Below, piece by piece: positions 7,233-7,904 of a stretch of DNA of 7,904 bases. Within the stretch, counting starts at the first letter, position 1, and each line of letters opens with the position of its first letter. Below the pieces are notes generated by a model. The model saw nothing but the letters and a program-made list of their open reading frames with translations. It was not told the DNA's origin and searched no databases. A program made the translations under genes and the position numbers. The stretch covers positions 1-7,904 of the forward strand of contig JANYEF010000502.1 of NCBI GenBank assembly GCA_025363325.1, read 5' to 3'. Source of the DNA: Nitrospira sp. GTDB lineage: Bacteria > Nitrospirota > Nitrospiria > Nitrospirales > Nitrospiraceae.

Positions 7233-7326
7233 CTGGTTTGTCTGGTTCATCTGGTTTCTCTGGTTGATCTGGTTAGTCTGGTTCAACCAAATAAACGAGA
7301 CAAACCAAACAAACCAGATCAACCAG
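7233..7326. repeat. Array of 9-nt units that inverts orientation midway (CTGGTTnnT x6, then AnnAACCAG-type x5)
   Basis: CTGGTT starts at 7233, 7242, 7251, 7260, 7269 and 7278, exactly every 9 nt, followed by a variable triplet usually ending in T. From 7285 the complementary motif runs at the same 9-nt period: AACCAA (7285), AACGAG (7294), AACCAA (7303), AACCAG (7312) and AACCAG (7321). The array fills most of the 136-nt gap between the convergent ribonuclease and GTPase genes. Short antisense frames through it encode only Asn-Gln-Thr-like triplets and are not credible genes. Confidence 0.93.
7260..7326. terminator. Long hairpin between convergent genes, candidate bidirectional terminator
   Basis: Bases 7260-7274 (CTGGTTGATCTGGTT) are the exact reverse complement of 7312-7326, a perfect 15-bp stem. 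In the same register 7276-7277 pair with 7309-7310 and 7279-7283 pair with 7303-7307, so 22 of 24 positions pair around a loop of about 19 nt (7284-7302). It lies 48 nt after the ribonuclease stop and 21 nt beyond the end of the minus-strand gene. There is no U-tract on either strand, so it is not a canonical intrinsic terminator. It might instead protect mRNA 3' ends or simply be a consequence of the repeat. Confidence 0.4.
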
Positions 7327-7347
7327 CCGATTTTCACGGTCTTGCTA

Positions 7348-7904
7348 TCAGATCTGTTCTACTGGCCGCTTGTCCGGTGTCTCCAAGCTGGTGCGGCCGA
7401 GTGTGCCGTTGCGGTAGTCCAATAAGAGAATCCTCGCCGCTTTGTCTCGGTCCAGCCCGCCGCCGCTCCTGGTCAGTAGGCAGCCGCGCTTTCTCGCGAT
7501 AGCGTCAATCACCCCCGCACTCGTCAGCCCGTCCACCGCAAAACCGTAGCGGGCCGTGAGCCGGGCTGGATAGCGCACAAGCAGAATGGTGGCGAGAAAC
7601 TCGGCGACCGCTTCGTCATCGACGACCTTGTGGCCTATAGCATTGACCGTGGCGAGCAGGAGGCCCACGTGAGGATCTTTGATGGTCCCCCACAATAGTC
7701 CGGGTGAGTCGGTGATGGCCATGTGGTCGTTCAGTTTGTGACGTTGCTGGACTTTGGTCACGGCTGGTTCGTCGCCTACACGAGCGACGTGGCGCTTGAG
7801 AAGCCGGTTCATCAAGGTCGATTTTCCGACGTTGGGGATTCCCATGATCAGCATGCGCAGTGGTTTCACGCTGCTGTTGCGATGTGGCGCAAGCGGCAGA
7901 CAGA
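7348..7904 (-). CDS. ylqF: Ribosome-assembly GTPase, YlqF/RbgA family, C-terminal portion (5' end outside window)
   Basis: A possible GTG start exists at 7869, but the frame stays open upstream to the window edge (LAPHRNSS just before VKPLR). The true start therefore lies beyond 7904 and the gene is partial. The visible part contains the G1 P-loop GIPNVGKST (7816-7842), a G2-region VTK and the G3 motif DSPG (7699-7710). They are followed by a helical C-terminal region with VVDDEAVAEFLATILL, typical of YlqF/RbgA. These GTPases are circularly permuted (G4-G5-G1-G2-G3), so the NKxD motif should be encoded just outside the window. In Bacillus, RbgA acts in late assembly of the 50S ribosomal subunit. 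The PNVGKST-type P-loop argues against RsgA/YjeQ, which has a GxSGVGKSS form. The gene is convergent with the ribonuclease gene and ends with TGA (7348-7350). Confidence 0.87.
   Translation of the reverse strand, partial: CLPLAPHRNSSVKPLRMLIMGIPNVGKSTLMNRLLKRHVARVGDEPAVTKVQQRHKLNDHMAITDSPGLLWGTIKDPHVGLLLATVNAIGHKVVDDEAVAEFLATILLVRYPARLTARYGFAVDGLTSAGVIDAIARKRGCLLTRSGGGLDRDKAARILLLDYRNGTLGRTSLETPDKRPVEQI

Noticed and set aside
7059..7337. 92-codon minus-strand frame rich in Asn-Gln-Thr triplets
   Set aside because: Its first third is simply the 9-nt repeat read in frame, and the rest is antisense to the conserved 3' end of the ribonuclease gene.
7816..7869. GTG at 7867-7869 as the true start of the minus-strand GTPase
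   Set aside because: The frame is open upstream to the window edge with plausible family sequence, and the permuted G4/G5 motifs that should precede G1 would be missing. The gene is therefore cut by the window rather than short.
1..7904. CRISPR array, insertion sequence, rRNA or complete tRNA gene
   Set aside because: None was seen. The only regular repeats are the 24-bp linker duplication and the 9-nt array, whose spacing is far too short for CRISPR.

Overview
The window looks like a chromosomal stretch of a moderately GC-rich bacterium (roughly 55-60% GC by eye). It has tightly packed ATGA-type gene overlaps and bacterial-type promoter and Shine-Dalgarno signals. The style of the ribonuclease and GTPase genes and the 9-nt CTGGTT repeat would fit a Nitrospira-like environmental organism. 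That is an impression from memory, not a demonstrated assignment.

Positions 1-5555 (+ strand) are the 3' part of a type I restriction-modification operon. In order it holds the C-terminal tail of the specificity subunit HsdS (1-135), an accessory protein joining a DUF4062 domain to a RecG-like/Schlafen-associated GHKL ATPase module and a winged helix (132-1658), a full-length restriction/translocase subunit HsdR (1655-4837), and a YgjP/SprT-like zinc metallopeptidase (4827-5555). Each gene overlaps the next by 4, 4 and 11 nt, so all four are probably co-transcribed and translationally coupled from a promoter upstream of the window, where hsdM should also lie. HsdS supplies DNA recognition and HsdR supplies ATP-driven translocation and cleavage. 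The accessory ATPase and the peptidase have no established job in the complex and are the most interesting genes here.

Positions 5556-5753 are a non-coding gap that ends the operon. It contains a good sigma70-type promoter (5663-5691) and a strong Shine-Dalgarno sequence for the next gene, a compact RNB-domain exoribonuclease of the RNase II/R superfamily (5754-7211). This gene looks like ordinary chromosomal housekeeping DNA, so the gap may be one edge of the defence island.

Positions 7212-7347 separate the ribonuclease from a convergent minus-strand gene. They hold an unusual array of 9-nt units that switches orientation halfway and can fold into a long hairpin, probably serving as, or sited at, a bidirectional terminator. 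The last gene (7348-7904, minus) is the C-terminal part of a circularly permuted ribosome-assembly GTPase of the YlqF/RbgA family. Its reading frame stays open to the window edge.
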